64,000 nucleotides of DNA from an uncultured Tenacibaculum sp. (GTDB lineage Bacteria > Bacteroidota > Bacteroidia > Flavobacteriales > Flavobacteriaceae): the NCBI GenBank assembly GCA_947501615.1, contig CANMWK010000003.1:1-64000 (forward strand). The letters are read 5' to 3'. Made by a program: the position numbers and the translations under genes. This document shows positions 41,924 through 51,718 of the stretch, piece by piece (the stretch's first letter is position 1; each line of letters starts with the position of its first letter). The notes under the pieces were generated by a model. The model did no database searches. It saw nothing but the letters and a program-made list of their open reading frames with translations, and was not told the DNA's origin.

Positions 41924-44242
41924 TTATTCAAACTTTGTTGTTAAAAAATCATATACCATAGCTTTGGTAATAGCTTTACCATTTGCGAGTTCTTTAATTC
42001 TTGAAAAAGGAAAAACAAACGAACAACCGTTCTTATGTTCAGAACATCCGTAGGCAGATTTACCTTTTAAAATTGTTCCTTTTTTACACTTCGGACAAGT
42101 AATAGTATCTGGTACAGTTTTGGCTTTAGTTGCTCCACCTTGTTTAGGTTCTAGTTTCAAATTAAAGTTATCATCAAAACGTACTAAACCTTCTGCTTTT
42201 CCTTGATCAGTTTTCCATCCTTTCAAATTTGTTGTACAACCTTTATCTAATAATCGGATTAATTGATTCTCTGAAATTTTCTTGTCAAGGAAAGCGAATG
42301 GAAGTTTAAAATCACAGCCATTTTTATAATTAGAACATCCGTAAGCAGTACTACCTTTTAGTAAATTTCCTTTTTTACATTTCGGACATTCTTTTCCTGT
42401 AACAGTTTTTTTACTAGATGCTTTTTTCTGACTTTTCTTAGGAGTCAATTCCTTATTGTTTTCTGCGGAAAGACGTACTGTTTTTTTACTAGAACGAACT
42501 TCGTATACCAATTGATCTACCATTTGTTTCATCTGTTTAATGAATGTACTGGCATGATATTCTCCTCGTTCAATTTCTTTTAAACGCTTTTCCCAGAGTC
42601 CTGTTAGTTCAGCAGATTTTAATAAATCATTATCAATTAACTGAATAAGATCTATTCCTGTTTTTGTCGGCAGAATTAGCTTTTTTTGACGTTCAATATA
42701 TTTACGTTTAAAAAGCGTTTCAATAATATTTGCACGTGTAGATGGACGACCAATTCCGTTTTCCTTCATTAATTCACGCATTTCGTCATCATCAACTTGT
42801 TTTCCAGCTGTTTCCATGGCACGAAGTAAACTAGCTTCAGTATAATTTCGGGGAGGTTTTGTTTCTTTTTCTAAGAAACTAGGTTCGTGTGGACCTTTTT
42901 CTCCTTTTTCAAAATTTGGCAATAAACTTTGATCTGACGTTACTTTTTTAGGTTCGTTATTAAATTCAAAAACAATGCGCCACCCTTTAGTTAAAATCTC
43001 TTTTCCTGTAGTTTTAAATGATACATCATCTGCTTTTCCAATTACAGCAGTATTTGCAATATCACTATCAGGATAAAAAACAGCAATAAAACGACGCACA
43101 ATAATATCGTACACTTGTTGTTGATTGTACTGTAAATTCGTTTGAACTCCAGTTGGAATTATCGCATGGTGATCGGTTACTTTCTTATCATTAAAAACAC
43201 GAGAAGATTTCTTTATTTTCTTACCTAATAGAGGCTGAGTAATTTCAGCATAATTAGTTAAGTTTTTTAGAATTCCCGCAACTTTAGGGTAAATATCATT
43301 TGGTAAGAAAGTAGTATCAACCCTAGGATAAGTAACCACCTTCATTTCATATAATTTCTGTACTATTTTTAAAGTTTCATCAGCAGAAAACCCAAACTTA
43401 TTATTACAATAAACTTGTAAACCTGTTAAATCAAAAAGCTTAGGAGCATAATCTTTCCCTTTCTTTTTAGTAACAGATACTACTTCAAAATCAGCAGTTT
43501 TTACTTTATCAGCAAAAGCCTGACCATCTTCTTTTTTTAAAAATCGTCCTTCTTCACAGTTAAATAAAGTATCTCTGTAGGTAGTTTGTAATTCCCAATA
43601 CGGTTGAGGTTTAAAATTTTGAATTTCTAAATAACGTTTAACAAGCATTGCTAGGGTAGGAGTTTGTACTCTTCCTATGGATAGTACTTGTTTATAACCA
43701 CCAAATTTTACAGTATATAATCGAGTAGCATTTAGACCTAATAACCAATCTCCAATTGCTCTCGAATAGCCAGCATAATATAAATTGTTATAATCTTCTT
43801 CTTCTTTAAGATTATTGAATCCATCTTTTATAGCTTCTTCGGTAAGAGAAGAAATCCATAAACGTTGTACTTTTCCTTTATATGATGCTTGATTAATTAC
43901 CCAACGTTGAATCAATTCTCCTTCTTGTCCGGCATCCCCACAGTTGATCACTACATCGGCTTTTTGGAATAACGATTTTACAATATTGAATTGTTTTTGG
44001 ATTCCAGAATCGGCTGTAACTTTGGTTCCAAATTTATCTGGAAGCATCGGTAAATTGTTCAAATCCCAACTTTTCCAGTGCGGTTTGTAGTCTTTTGGTT
44101 CTAAAAGTGTACACAAATGCCCAAAAGTATAGGTAACGGCATAACCGTTTCCTTCAAAATATCCATCATGTTTCGTATTGGCACCCAAAATGTTAGCAAT
44201 TTCTCTAGCAACACTAGGCTTTTCGGCGATACAAACTTTCAT
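41924..44242 (-). CDS. topB: DNA topoisomerase III (type IA)
   Basis: Relaxes and decatenates DNA by single-strand passage. The 772-residue protein has an N-terminal TOPRIM domain with AEKPSVA and CGDAGQEGE, the active-site tyrosine Y305 in VTYPRVDTT and the gate region. The C-terminus has two zinc-finger-like repeats (CPKCKKG ... GCSNYKNGC and CPKCKKG ... GCSEHKNGC). The TOPRIM metal triad D-x-D-x-E reads D103-A-G105-Q-E107, so the middle aspartate is glycine. Strand and position are independent of neighbours. Confidence 0.92.
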   Translation of the reverse strand: MKVCIAEKPSVAREIANILGANTKHDGYFEGNGYAVTYTFGHLCTLLEPKDYKPHWKSWDLNNLPMLPDKFGTKVTADSGIQKQFNIVKSLFQKADVVINCGDAGQEGELIQRWVINQASYKGKVQRLWISSLTEEAIKDGFNNLKEEEDYNNLYYAGYSRAIGDWLLGLNATRLYTVKFGGYKQVLSIGRVQTPTLAMLVKRYLEIQNFKPQPYWELQTTYRDTLFNCEEGRFLKKEDGQAFADKVKTADFEVVSVTKKKGKDYAPKLFDLTGLQVYCNNKFGFSADETLKIVQKLYEMKVVTYPRVDTTFLPNDIYPKVAGILKNLTNYAEITQPLLGKKIKKSSRVFNDKKVTDHHAIIPTGVQTNLQYNQQQVYDIIVRRFIAVFYPDSDIANTAVIGKADDVSFKTTGKEILTKGWRIVFEFNNEPKKVTSDQSLLPNFEKGEKGPHEPSFLEKETKPPRNYTEASLLRAMETAGKQVDDDEMRELMKENGIGRPSTRANIIETLFKRKYIERQKKLILPTKTGIDLIQLIDNDLLKSAELTGLWEKRLKEIERGEYHASTFIKQMKQMVDQLVYEVRSSKKTVRLSAENNKELTPKKSQKKASSKKTVTGKECPKCKKGNLLKGSTAYGCSNYKNGCDFKLPFAFLDKKISENQLIRLLDKGCTTNLKGWKTDQGKAEGLVRFDDNFNLKLEPKQGGATKAKTVPDTITCPKCKKGTILKGKSAYGCSEHKNGCSFVFPFSRIKELANGKAITKAMVYDFLTTKFE

Positions 44243-44349
44243 TATTCACTTTTAATCGCCGAAAAATAGTAAAATTGATATAATAATTCTATTTTTAGAC
44301 GTTATTAAAGTAATTAATAAAAATAGAAATCCCTAAAATTAGAAGAATT

Positions 44350-44796
44350 ATGAGAAAAGCTTTATTGTTATTATTGTTAGTTGTTTCAGGATCTGTGTAT
44401 TCACAAATTGAATTTTTAGAGACTAGTCAAAGTGAAGTCGTAGGAAAAATCAGTTATGTATACTTAGAGAAAGTTGGAGAAAGTGACTACAATTTCTTTT
44501 TTAAAAATATTAATGCTATAGGACATGAATATGTAAGCTTTAGTTTTAAAAATTTAGATAATGATTTAGATAAGCTTTATAACGGATTAATGGGAGGTTT
44601 TGAATCAGTACCAAGAGATCCATTAAAAATGAAAGCAAATGGACAAATTGTTTGGTTGAAATTTTCTAGAGAAGATGGTGTTGCTTTTTTACAAATTCAA
44701 ATGACAAGTGGTGATAACCCAGTTGATGTAGAAGAAAACATTAAAGTTTCACGATTATTGACAGCTGAAGATATAACGAAATTGTTTAAGAAATAA
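44350..44796 (+). CDS. hypothetical secreted protein
   Basis: A 148-residue protein with a signal peptide (MRKALLLLLLVVSGSVYSQ). The mature part has alternating beta strands (VGKISYVYLEKV, IVWLKFSREDGVAFLQIQM) but no motif that I recognise. It is divergent from topB and ends at a terminator 26 bp downstream, so it is monocistronic. Confidence 0.65.
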   Translation: MRKALLLLLLVVSGSVYSQIEFLETSQSEVVGKISYVYLEKVGESDYNFFFKNINAIGHEYVSFSFKNLDNDLDKLYNGLMGGFESVPRDPLKMKANGQIVWLKFSREDGVAFLQIQMTSGDNPVDVEENIKVSRLLTAEDITKLFKK

Positions 44797-44822
44797 ATTT
44801 ATTTTACTACATATTTTTAATT

Positions 44823-44847
44823 AGCCGAGATTTTTCTCGGCTTTTTT
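44823..44847 (+). terminator. intrinsic terminator
   Basis: AGCCGAGA and TCTCGGCT form a perfect 8-bp GC-rich stem around a TTTT loop, followed by T6. It belongs to the secreted protein gene that ends at 44796. Confidence 0.92.
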
Positions 44848-45013
44848 ATTAGAAATCATTTTTAGGAATAAAATGTATCATTAATCACTCCCAGGTTTTA
44901 TCTTTCGGATAAAATCTATCAAAAAGTTAACAGTTTAATTCTTTTAATTACTTTTACAGATAAAAATCGCAAATAGCAATACACAAACATTGGTAACAAG
45001 CAGAAGAAAGAGA

Positions 45014-45814
45014 ATGAATAAACTAAATACAGGCGAATTTTACGGATCACATTATCAAAAATCAGCTTTTGAAAACCTAATTATTACAGATACAGAATAT
45101 ACACATAATAAAGTTGACTGGCATTATCATGAAAATCCGTATTTCACTTACCTGCTACAAGGGAAATTATTTGAGTCTAATAAAAAAGAGTCTTATTATT
45201 TAGAACCAGGTAATTTATTATTTCATAATTGGCAAGATGCACATTATAATATAAAGCCACCTGAATTCACAAGGGGTTTTCACATTGAATTAAATGAAAA
45301 ATGGTTTTCAAATTTTGATATTGAAATAACAGATTTTGAAGGAAGTATCAATTTAAAAAATCCAATAATAAAGAATTTGATGAACCATATATTTGTTGAG
45401 ACTAAAATTAACGACCAGTATTCAAATTTAAGTATTGAGAGTAATTTGATTACTATATTTAGCACGATAAAAGAATCAAAAAAAGAAAACTTTAACACCC
45501 CTATTTGGGTAAACCAATTAAAAGAATTATTGACTGAGGAAAAAACTGACCATTCTTTAAAAAGCTTAAGTACAAAGTTAGAAATTCATCCAATCCATTT
45601 ATCTAGAGAGTTTAACCGATATTTTGGAATTAATCTTGGAAACTACATCCGATTAATGAAATTAAATAAAGCATTTTGTCTACTCACATCAAAAAGATTT
45701 TCTATGACAGAAATTTGTTATCAATGTGGTTTCTATGACCAAAGTCATTTCATTTCAAACTTTAAGCGGATATACGGCACAACACCAACAAAATTATTGA
45801 GAAAAATTGGCTAA
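45014..45814 (+). CDS. AraC-family transcriptional regulator
   Basis: From the ATG at 45014 the protein has 266 residues: an N-terminal cupin-like sensor (WHYHENPYFTYLLQG, YYLEPGNLLFH) and a C-terminal double helix-turn-helix (SLKSLSTKLEIHPIHLSREFNRYFG and MTEICYQCGFYDQSHFISNFKRIYGTTPT). A TTG eight codons upstream is in frame but gives a very basic unlikely N-terminus. The serine hydrolase gene follows 70 bp downstream and is the obvious candidate target. Confidence 0.88.
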   Translation: MNKLNTGEFYGSHYQKSAFENLIITDTEYTHNKVDWHYHENPYFTYLLQGKLFESNKKESYYLEPGNLLFHNWQDAHYNIKPPEFTRGFHIELNEKWFSNFDIEITDFEGSINLKNPIIKNLMNHIFVETKINDQYSNLSIESNLITIFSTIKESKKENFNTPIWVNQLKELLTEEKTDHSLKSLSTKLEIHPIHLSREFNRYFGINLGNYIRLMKLNKAFCLLTSKRFSMTEICYQCGFYDQSHFISNFKRIYGTTPTKLLRKIG

Positions 45815-45884
45815 TGTTAATATTATACAATTTCAATACGAGTAGAATTCTCATTTTTACAGCCTTTTATATAATCAATTAAAA

Positions 45885-47537
45885 ATGAGAATTAAAAACT
45901 TAATAGTATTACTTATTCTTTTTCCAGTTTCAATCTTTGCTCAGGATATGGCAGAATATACAGGTGGCTGGGAAGGTAAAATTGAAAATTCAAAAACATT
46001 CAATTTAAAAGTTGAAATAGAAAATTTAGGTCTTAAAAAAGCAAGATTCAAAATTTCGAATAATAAAAGTATTGTTGACTATCACTTTGATTCAAAAAAC
46101 ACTTCATTATTAAAAATACCATTTGCCGAAAATTATTTCTTTGAAGGTGTACTTTCTAAAAATGGTAAAGAAATTAATGGATTCATAAAGTCTGGAATAC
46201 TTTTGTATCACTTAAAACTTTGTAAATCAAAAAATAACACCTTTACAGGTGTTTGGAATCTATTAATGATAGATGAATTAAAATCACTTAATTTCTATTT
46301 AAGTGTTGAAAATGGAAAAAGAGATGATTATCAGGCTTATCCAATTTTGGGAGACAATCGATTTACAGGAACTTGGTGCGATAATTTTCAAAAAGAAAAT
46401 GACTTGATTTCGTTTTTTGATTTTAAAACTGGATTACAGTTTACAGGAAAATTAATGACGGATAAAATTCAATTAGACATCTATTTGGGCAAATATGAAA
46501 TTACAAAAATAGTATTAAAGAAATCAATAACCGATTGGCAAATTGGTGGATTCAACAGTAATAATAAAACTTCTATTCTCAAACTTAATGAAATGGAAAA
46601 ACTTATTTCAAAGGATTCACTACCCAACACACATTCCGTTTTAATTTCAAAAAAAGGGAAAATAGTTTACGAAAATTATTTTGATGGCTACAATGCAAAT
46701 ATCCCACACGATATGAAATCAGCATCAAAAAGTATATCATCTGCAATAGTAGGAATAACAAAGGACAAATCATTATTTAATAATCTTGAGCAATCTATTT
46801 TTGATTTTCTACCTAAAAAATATCAAATTCATAAAGACAGCCTAAAAATGGAAATTGATATTCAGAGTCTTTTAACAATGAGTTCAGGATTAGATGCAGA
46901 CGATTACACGAGAGAAAGGAAGTCATTAGCATCAGAAAATAATTATCAATCCACTAAAGATTGGACAAAAACGGTTTTGAAAGCTCCAATGATAAACAAA
47001 CCAAATACTGTGGCTAATTATAGTTCAGCTAATCCATATTTACTTGGTATTGCAATGGATTCAATTGTTACTGAACCGTTAGAGATATTTATGGATAAAT
47101 ATCTTTTTCAAGAACTTGAGATATCAAATTATATCATTCAAACCGACTTAAAAGGTAAACCATATTTTGGAGGTGGAATGTATTTAACACCAAGAGATAT
47201 GCTAAAGTTTGGAGAACTTTACCTTAATCAAGGAAAATGTAAGTCAAAACGAGTTTTATCAAAAAAATGGATTCAAAAATCCTTTAAGAATTATCATGAT
47301 TTAGAAAATGTACCTGATAAAAATGGATATGGGTATTTATGGTGGCACAATACTTATCAAGTTCATGGAAAGAGTATTAAAGCTATTGAAGCTAGAGGAG
47401 CTGGTGGTCAATATATTTTTGTGATTCCTTACTTAAAAACAGTGGTTAGTATTACATCTGGAAATTATAGAAACGGAAAAACACAACAACCTGAGTTGAT
47501 CTTTGAAAAATATATTTTACCTTATCTTGAAAATTGA
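45885..47537 (+). CDS. serine hydrolase, class C beta-lactamase-like fold
   Basis: A 550-residue exported protein (signal peptide ending SIFAQ). Residues up to about 240 form an extra beta-rich domain. The C-terminal half has the SxxK motif S279-A-S-K282, NYSSAN in the place of the YxN motif, and ARGAGGQYIFVIP in the late motif region. The fold includes beta-lactamases, D-peptidases and esterases; the YSS variant and extra N-domain argue against a true beta-lactamase. It ends at a terminator (47600-47627). Confidence 0.8.
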   Translation: MRIKNLIVLLILFPVSIFAQDMAEYTGGWEGKIENSKTFNLKVEIENLGLKKARFKISNNKSIVDYHFDSKNTSLLKIPFAENYFFEGVLSKNGKEINGFIKSGILLYHLKLCKSKNNTFTGVWNLLMIDELKSLNFYLSVENGKRDDYQAYPILGDNRFTGTWCDNFQKENDLISFFDFKTGLQFTGKLMTDKIQLDIYLGKYEITKIVLKKSITDWQIGGFNSNNKTSILKLNEMEKLISKDSLPNTHSVLISKKGKIVYENYFDGYNANIPHDMKSASKSISSAIVGITKDKSLFNNLEQSIFDFLPKKYQIHKDSLKMEIDIQSLLTMSSGLDADDYTRERKSLASENNYQSTKDWTKTVLKAPMINKPNTVANYSSANPYLLGIAMDSIVTEPLEIFMDKYLFQELEISNYIIQTDLKGKPYFGGGMYLTPRDMLKFGELYLNQGKCKSKRVLSKKWIQKSFKNYHDLENVPDKNGYGYLWWHNTYQVHGKSIKAIEARGAGGQYIFVIPYLKTVVSITSGNYRNGKTQQPELIFEKYILPYLEN

Positions 47538-47599
47538 ACAAAGTCAGTTACCAACAATAATAGTCTTTATATAATACCATTTTGTAAAAAAACACTAGA

Positions 47600-47627
47600 T
47601 AAGCCTTTTTAAAGAGGCTTATTTTTT
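47600..47627 (+). terminator. intrinsic terminator after the serine hydrolase
   Basis: TAAGCCT and AGGCTTA pair over 7 bp with an 8-base loop and a following T6 run, 63 bp after the stop codon. Confidence 0.85.
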
Positions 47628-47721
47628 AGTTTTAATATGATTTTTCTTTCTTAGGTATATAAAGTTGATCATTATTGGTAACTTGTGCAAAAGAGGTAAT
47701 ACATAAAAAATTGTTTGTAAT

Positions 47722-48129
47722 ATGAAAAATGAAAGCCTAAAATTGACAATTATTCTATTGTTTTTTTTGCAATTGATATTTGCGCAAAAAAGTGATATTA
47801 TAAAAAGATTAAGTTACAAAATAAGATTCTTAAATTCTAAATCAATCGATCTTGAAAAAGATTCTTATCCAATATTAGATTCTATCTCTAATATAATTTT
47901 GAAAGATTCTCTTAATTATAGTGTTGAGTCTCATTCTGCAATGATGAGAAACGCATTAGAAAAAACAAAAAAAAGATCAGAATTAATAAAAAAAGAATTA
48001 ATAAAAAGAGGAATTGATCAATCTCGACTTAGCTCCTTTGGATATGGAATGTATAATAGAAGATTCATTTGTACTACTAGGGCATGTGATACTAAAAATG
48101 AAAGAATTGAAATAAAGGTATTGGAGTAG
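47722..48129 (+). CDS. small OmpA-like domain protein
   Basis: A 135-residue protein with a signal peptide (hydrophobic to residue 19, ending IFAQ) and a compact OmpA C-terminal-like domain: KIRFLNSKSIDLEKDSYPIL, a VESHSA strand, TKKRSELIKKELIKRGI and NERIEIKV. The conserved peptidoglycan-contact residues are partly changed (the expected D and R positions are not both clear), so binding to peptidoglycan is uncertain. Confidence 0.65.
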   Translation: MKNESLKLTIILLFFLQLIFAQKSDIIKRLSYKIRFLNSKSIDLEKDSYPILDSISNIILKDSLNYSVESHSAMMRNALEKTKKRSELIKKELIKRGIDQSRLSSFGYGMYNRRFICTTRACDTKNERIEIKVLE

Positions 48130-48270
48130 TATTAAAAATAACAATTTGTCTTACATCATTATTAATAGCTTAGAGACTTTACCCTTCCTACTAATTTTTG
48201 TGAAAACTAACTTTATATTAAACAATAACATACCACCACATGAAACACGAATATCTAATTTAGTGATAAT

Positions 48271-49074
48271 ATGATACAAACTTTTATAGTAGATTCCTTT
48301 ACCGATAAGCCATTTCAGGGAAACCCAGCAGGAGTATGTTTACTTGACGAAACTATTTCTGAAGTAATGATGCAATCTATTGCTTCCGAATTAAATTTAT
48401 CGGAAACCGTTTTTGTAACACAAATAGAGAATACTAGTTATAGGTTACGATATTTTACTCCCACTGTGGAAGTTGATTTTTGCGGTCATGCTACTTTAGC
48501 AGCTTCAAAGGTTATTTTTGATACATTCAATCATGAGACCATTGATTTTATAACATATAAAGGATTACAATTAGATGCTCGGATTGAAAATGAAGAAATT
48601 AAAATGTCTTTTCCTCTTTATGACACTACAGCATATAGTCCAAGCAAAGAGTTGCTAGAGGCTTTTGGATTGGTAGAGGTGGTGTCTTCCAAATTCTCAA
48701 AAGATTTAGATATGGTTGTTATTGAGGTTAAGGATAAGGAAACATTGTTACATATTAAACCAAATTTTCAAAAAGCAATTGAAAGTTCTGATTCGATAAA
48801 GGAATTGGTAATAACAACAAAATCTCAGGATAAGACTTATGATTTCTATTCAAGGTGTTTTTGCCCTTGGATTGGTATTAATGAAGATCCTGTAACTGGA
48901 GCGGCTCATACCGTTTTAGCAAAATATTGGGGTGATAGATTACATAAAAAAGAAATGACAGCTTTTCAACTTTCAAAACGGGGCGGATATTTAAAGCTTA
49001 CCATAATAAATGATGTTACATTGGAGGTGAAAAGTAGTGCAAAGATTGTATTAAAAGGGAAATTAAAAATATAA
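48271..49074 (+). CDS. PhzF-family isomerase
   Basis: A 267-residue protein of the diaminopimelate epimerase-like PhzF fold. It has VDSFTDKPFQGNPAGVC at the N-terminus, the catalytic E45 in LSETVFV, FCGHATLAAS, and DPVTGAAHTVLA in the second half. PhzF proper acts in phenazine synthesis, but no other phz gene is nearby; most homologues are isomerases of unknown substrate. A TAATTTAG element 7 nt before the ATG may be its promoter. Confidence 0.85.
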   Translation: MIQTFIVDSFTDKPFQGNPAGVCLLDETISEVMMQSIASELNLSETVFVTQIENTSYRLRYFTPTVEVDFCGHATLAASKVIFDTFNHETIDFITYKGLQLDARIENEEIKMSFPLYDTTAYSPSKELLEAFGLVEVVSSKFSKDLDMVVIEVKDKETLLHIKPNFQKAIESSDSIKELVITTKSQDKTYDFYSRCFCPWIGINEDPVTGAAHTVLAKYWGDRLHKKEMTAFQLSKRGGYLKLTIINDVTLEVKSSAKIVLKGKLKI

Positions 49075-49440
49075 AGTGTACTGATAAGATAATACTATAA
49101 GATGAAGTTTCCATAGTATAAATTCAATCCTATTAATTATCTTTAAGCTACAGTTGAAAAAGTTGTCTTTTTATGAAAACTACAGAGAGTTATATTACCA
49201 TGAATTCTTTGTACATGATAAAAAAATATATTTTTAATCCAAATAATTAAAAATTAGTGTTTTATTTGAGTTTGAATTTATTGTGTCAACCTAGAGCGGA
49301 GTTGAGAGGTTTTTATTAAAATACCTAACAATAACAAGGTCTTGACTTTAGTTTATCTTGAGCGATAGTCGAAAGGCTCGACCTGACAACAAAAAATTAT
49401 TTTTAAGTTTTTAGTCATGTACTAAACCATGAATTACAAA
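49075..49440. other. gene-free gap with degenerate palindromic repeat traces
   Basis: No coding region is evident. Two related short sequences are present: GTCAACCTAGAGCGGAGTTG (about 49284-49303) and CTTGAGCGATAGTCGAAAGG (about 49358-49377). The latter is followed by CTCGACCTGACA. They look like worn copies of the GTCA/TGAC-bounded repeats typical of Flavobacteriaceae intergenic regions. The rest is AT-rich. Confidence 0.45.
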
Positions 49441-49932
49441 ATGAGAAAGAAAGAAATCATCACATTTTTTTTAGTAGTATCGTCTATTGGACTTTTAGCA
49501 TGTTCATGTCCTAAAATAAAAGGTTTAAATGGCAAATTTGCTGGATTTCAAACTATGAGTAAACTTTTTAATCATACGTTATTAGTTGAAGTTTCAAAAA
49601 AAACTGAAAAAGGAGTTTTTGTTAGAATAAGGAAAGATTATAAAAACTCCACAGCATTAAGTGAGTTGTTTATTGAAAATGGGAATCCGAGTTTGAATTG
49701 CAATTATTCAACTAAAAATTTTACAATTGGTGAAAAATATATCATCGTTTTATGGAGTAAAAATGAATTAGAAAGAGTCAATACCTTATCTGTTTGTTAT
49801 GAGTCATTTATAAACGTTTCTAAGGATCAAACGAAAGCACAACTAATCGATAAAGAAACATTTCAATTAAAAAAATGGAGTATTACACAAATTGAAGATA
49901 AACTTGGAATTCAAATAAAAAACGAACGATAA
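49441..49932 (+). CDS. hypothetical lipoprotein with CxC start
   Basis: From the ATG at 49441 (four codons after another possible ATG) the protein has 163 residues. The signal ends with lipobox LLAC followed by SCP, giving a C-S-C start. The pattern C-S-C at the mature N-terminus, a later pair of cysteines, and KNFTIGEKYIIVLWSKN recalls NTR/TIMP-like domains, but this is a weak resemblance. It lies 76 bp upstream of the RidA gene. Confidence 0.5.
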   Translation: MRKKEIITFFLVVSSIGLLACSCPKIKGLNGKFAGFQTMSKLFNHTLLVEVSKKTEKGVFVRIRKDYKNSTALSELFIENGNPSLNCNYSTKNFTIGEKYIIVLWSKNELERVNTLSVCYESFINVSKDQTKAQLIDKETFQLKKWSITQIEDKLGIQIKNER

Positions 49933-50008
49933 TTTTCATGTGCTCATGCCAAAAACGCAACAGTTAGTAAACTGAAAAGTAAAATAATGAATAAAATTAA
50001 ACATTAAA

Positions 50009-50476
50009 ATGAATGTAGATCCGAAAAAAAAACTTGCTGAATTAGGATTAGAACTACCAATGGTCTCTACACCTGGCGGTAATTATGTTTCAGTAAATAT
50101 TAGAGCAAATATAGCTTATGTAGCTATTCAGTTTCCAATATTAAATGAAGCGTATTTATATCAAGGTAGATTAGGAAATGAGATCACAACTGAAAATGGA
50201 TATAAAGCAATGGAATTATGTGCGTTGAATGTACTTGCACAAATGCATACAAAAGTAGGATTTGACAACATAATTGGGTTGAACCATATAGATGCCTATT
50301 TCCAATCAGGTGATGATTGGGATGAATCGCCTAAAGTTGTTAATGGTGCATCAGACTTATTTGTAAAAGTACTTGAAGAAAAAGGAAAGCATTCTCGATC
50401 AATTTTTGGAATTGAAAAATTACCTCGAAATTTTAGTGTTGGATTGACTGCTTCTTTTACATTAGAAAAGGGATAG
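50009..50476 (+). CDS. RidA (YjgF/YER057c) family protein
   Basis: A 155-residue protein of the longer RidA subgroup: LGLELPMVSTPGGNYVSV, LYQGRLG and NGASDLFVKVLEEKGKHSRSIFGIEKLPRNFSVGL. RidA hydrolyses reactive enamine/imine intermediates. In this subgroup the catalytic arginine is usually in the final block; the R in KHSRSIFG is a candidate. It precedes the acyltransferase by 17 bp, likely in one operon. Confidence 0.8.
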   Translation: MNVDPKKKLAELGLELPMVSTPGGNYVSVNIRANIAYVAIQFPILNEAYLYQGRLGNEITTENGYKAMELCALNVLAQMHTKVGFDNIIGLNHIDAYFQSGDDWDESPKVVNGASDLFVKVLEEKGKHSRSIFGIEKLPRNFSVGLTASFTLEKG

Positions 50477-50493
50477 AAATTATTTAGTTAAAA

Positions 50494-51690
50494 TTGAAAT
50501 TGGAAAAGAAAAAAACAGAACGAATTCACGCATTAGATGCTTTACGAGCCATAATGATGCTTTTAGGAGTAGTTTTGCATGCTGCATTAACTTATAATGT
50601 AACAGATCATAAAAATGCTTGGGGAATTAAAGATCCTGAGTCAAACCATATTTTAACCGACTTTCTTGTACTTTTAATTCACTCATTCAGAATGCCTATT
50701 TTTTTCTTTATTGCAGGTTTTTTTGGTGCTATGTTATTTTATGAACGAGGTGCTTTTAAAATGTTGAAAAATAGAATATCAAGAATTGTATATCCATTTA
50801 TTGTTTTTCTATGTATACTCACACCAATCATATATTTTTCTTTTGATTATACTAATGCTGTGTTTGAGCAGCTAGAAGATCCTTTAAAAATATCGACTCA
50901 GTTATTTTCAAATATCAAAGGTTTTTTACCAAGAACAACTTCTCATTTGTGGTTTTTATACTATTTGATTTTTATTACTTTTTTTACATTTTTATTGGGG
51001 TTGCTTTTTAACAAGTTTAAAAAAGTGAACACTAAAATAACTTTTGTTTTCGATTGGTTGATGCAACAACCAATACTAGGTGTATTATTCTTTGCTACGC
51101 TTACTTTTTTTATATTATGTGTGCTTGAAATCTCAATGGTAAATGCTTCAGTTTCTTTAGTGCCAGATATGAGTACATTTTCCTATTACTTTTTCTTTTA
51201 CATGGTAGGTTGGATACTTTTTAAATCAAAAAGATTTTTGAATAATTTTAAGAAATATGATAGGCTATGCATAATTTTAGGAGTTTCTCTTGTAATTACT
51301 CAAGGTTTACTTATCCAATATTCTGGGATGAATTTAAATCCGAATTCTAATTCAATACTTTTAATTTCTTTTAATTCCCTAATAGTTTGGTTATTTATTT
51401 TTGGAATAACTGGTGTCTTTATTAGATATAGTAGCGATTACTCCAAAAGAATGCGTTATATTTCAGATGCTTCTTATTGGGTGTATTTAATTCATTTACC
51501 TTTAACAGCAATTATTCCTGCTTTTATTGCAGAGTTGTCTTTTCATGCTTTAGTAAAATTTATCATTGTACTTTCCTTAACATCTTTAATTTGCTTTGTG
51601 ACTTATCATTATTTGGTTAGGAATACTTTTATTGGAAAGTTTTTGAATGGAAGAAGGTATGTGAAAAATAAAGAAGAAAATTTGATGTAA
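50494..51690 (+). CDS. membrane acyltransferase (OpgC/acyltransferase-3 type)
   Basis: A 398-residue integral membrane protein with about ten helices. The first helix has RIHALDALRAIMMLLGVVLHA, with the conserved D and H expected for family 3 acyltransferases, and RMPIFFFIAGFFGAML follows. Such enzymes add acyl groups to sugars of glucans, lipids or antibiotics. The start is TTG. It follows ridA; no glycan synthesis gene is adjacent, so the substrate is unknown. Confidence 0.8.
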   Translation: MKLEKKKTERIHALDALRAIMMLLGVVLHAALTYNVTDHKNAWGIKDPESNHILTDFLVLLIHSFRMPIFFFIAGFFGAMLFYERGAFKMLKNRISRIVYPFIVFLCILTPIIYFSFDYTNAVFEQLEDPLKISTQLFSNIKGFLPRTTSHLWFLYYLIFITFFTFLLGLLFNKFKKVNTKITFVFDWLMQQPILGVLFFATLTFFILCVLEISMVNASVSLVPDMSTFSYYFFFYMVGWILFKSKRFLNNFKKYDRLCIILGVSLVITQGLLIQYSGMNLNPNSNSILLISFNSLIVWLFIFGITGVFIRYSSDYSKRMRYISDASYWVYLIHLPLTAIIPAFIAELSFHALVKFIIVLSLTSLICFVTYHYLVRNTFIGKFLNGRRYVKNKEENLM

Positions 51691-51718
51691 ATACTGTATG
51701 AAAAATTAATGTTTAAAC

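Noticed and set aside
45885..47537. Beta-lactamase resistance gene
   Set aside because: SxxK is present, but the YxN motif is YSS, a large extra N-terminal domain exists and many hydrolases share the fold.
48271..49074. Phenazine biosynthesis cluster
   Set aside because: Only a PhzF-family gene is present; none of the other phz genes are near.
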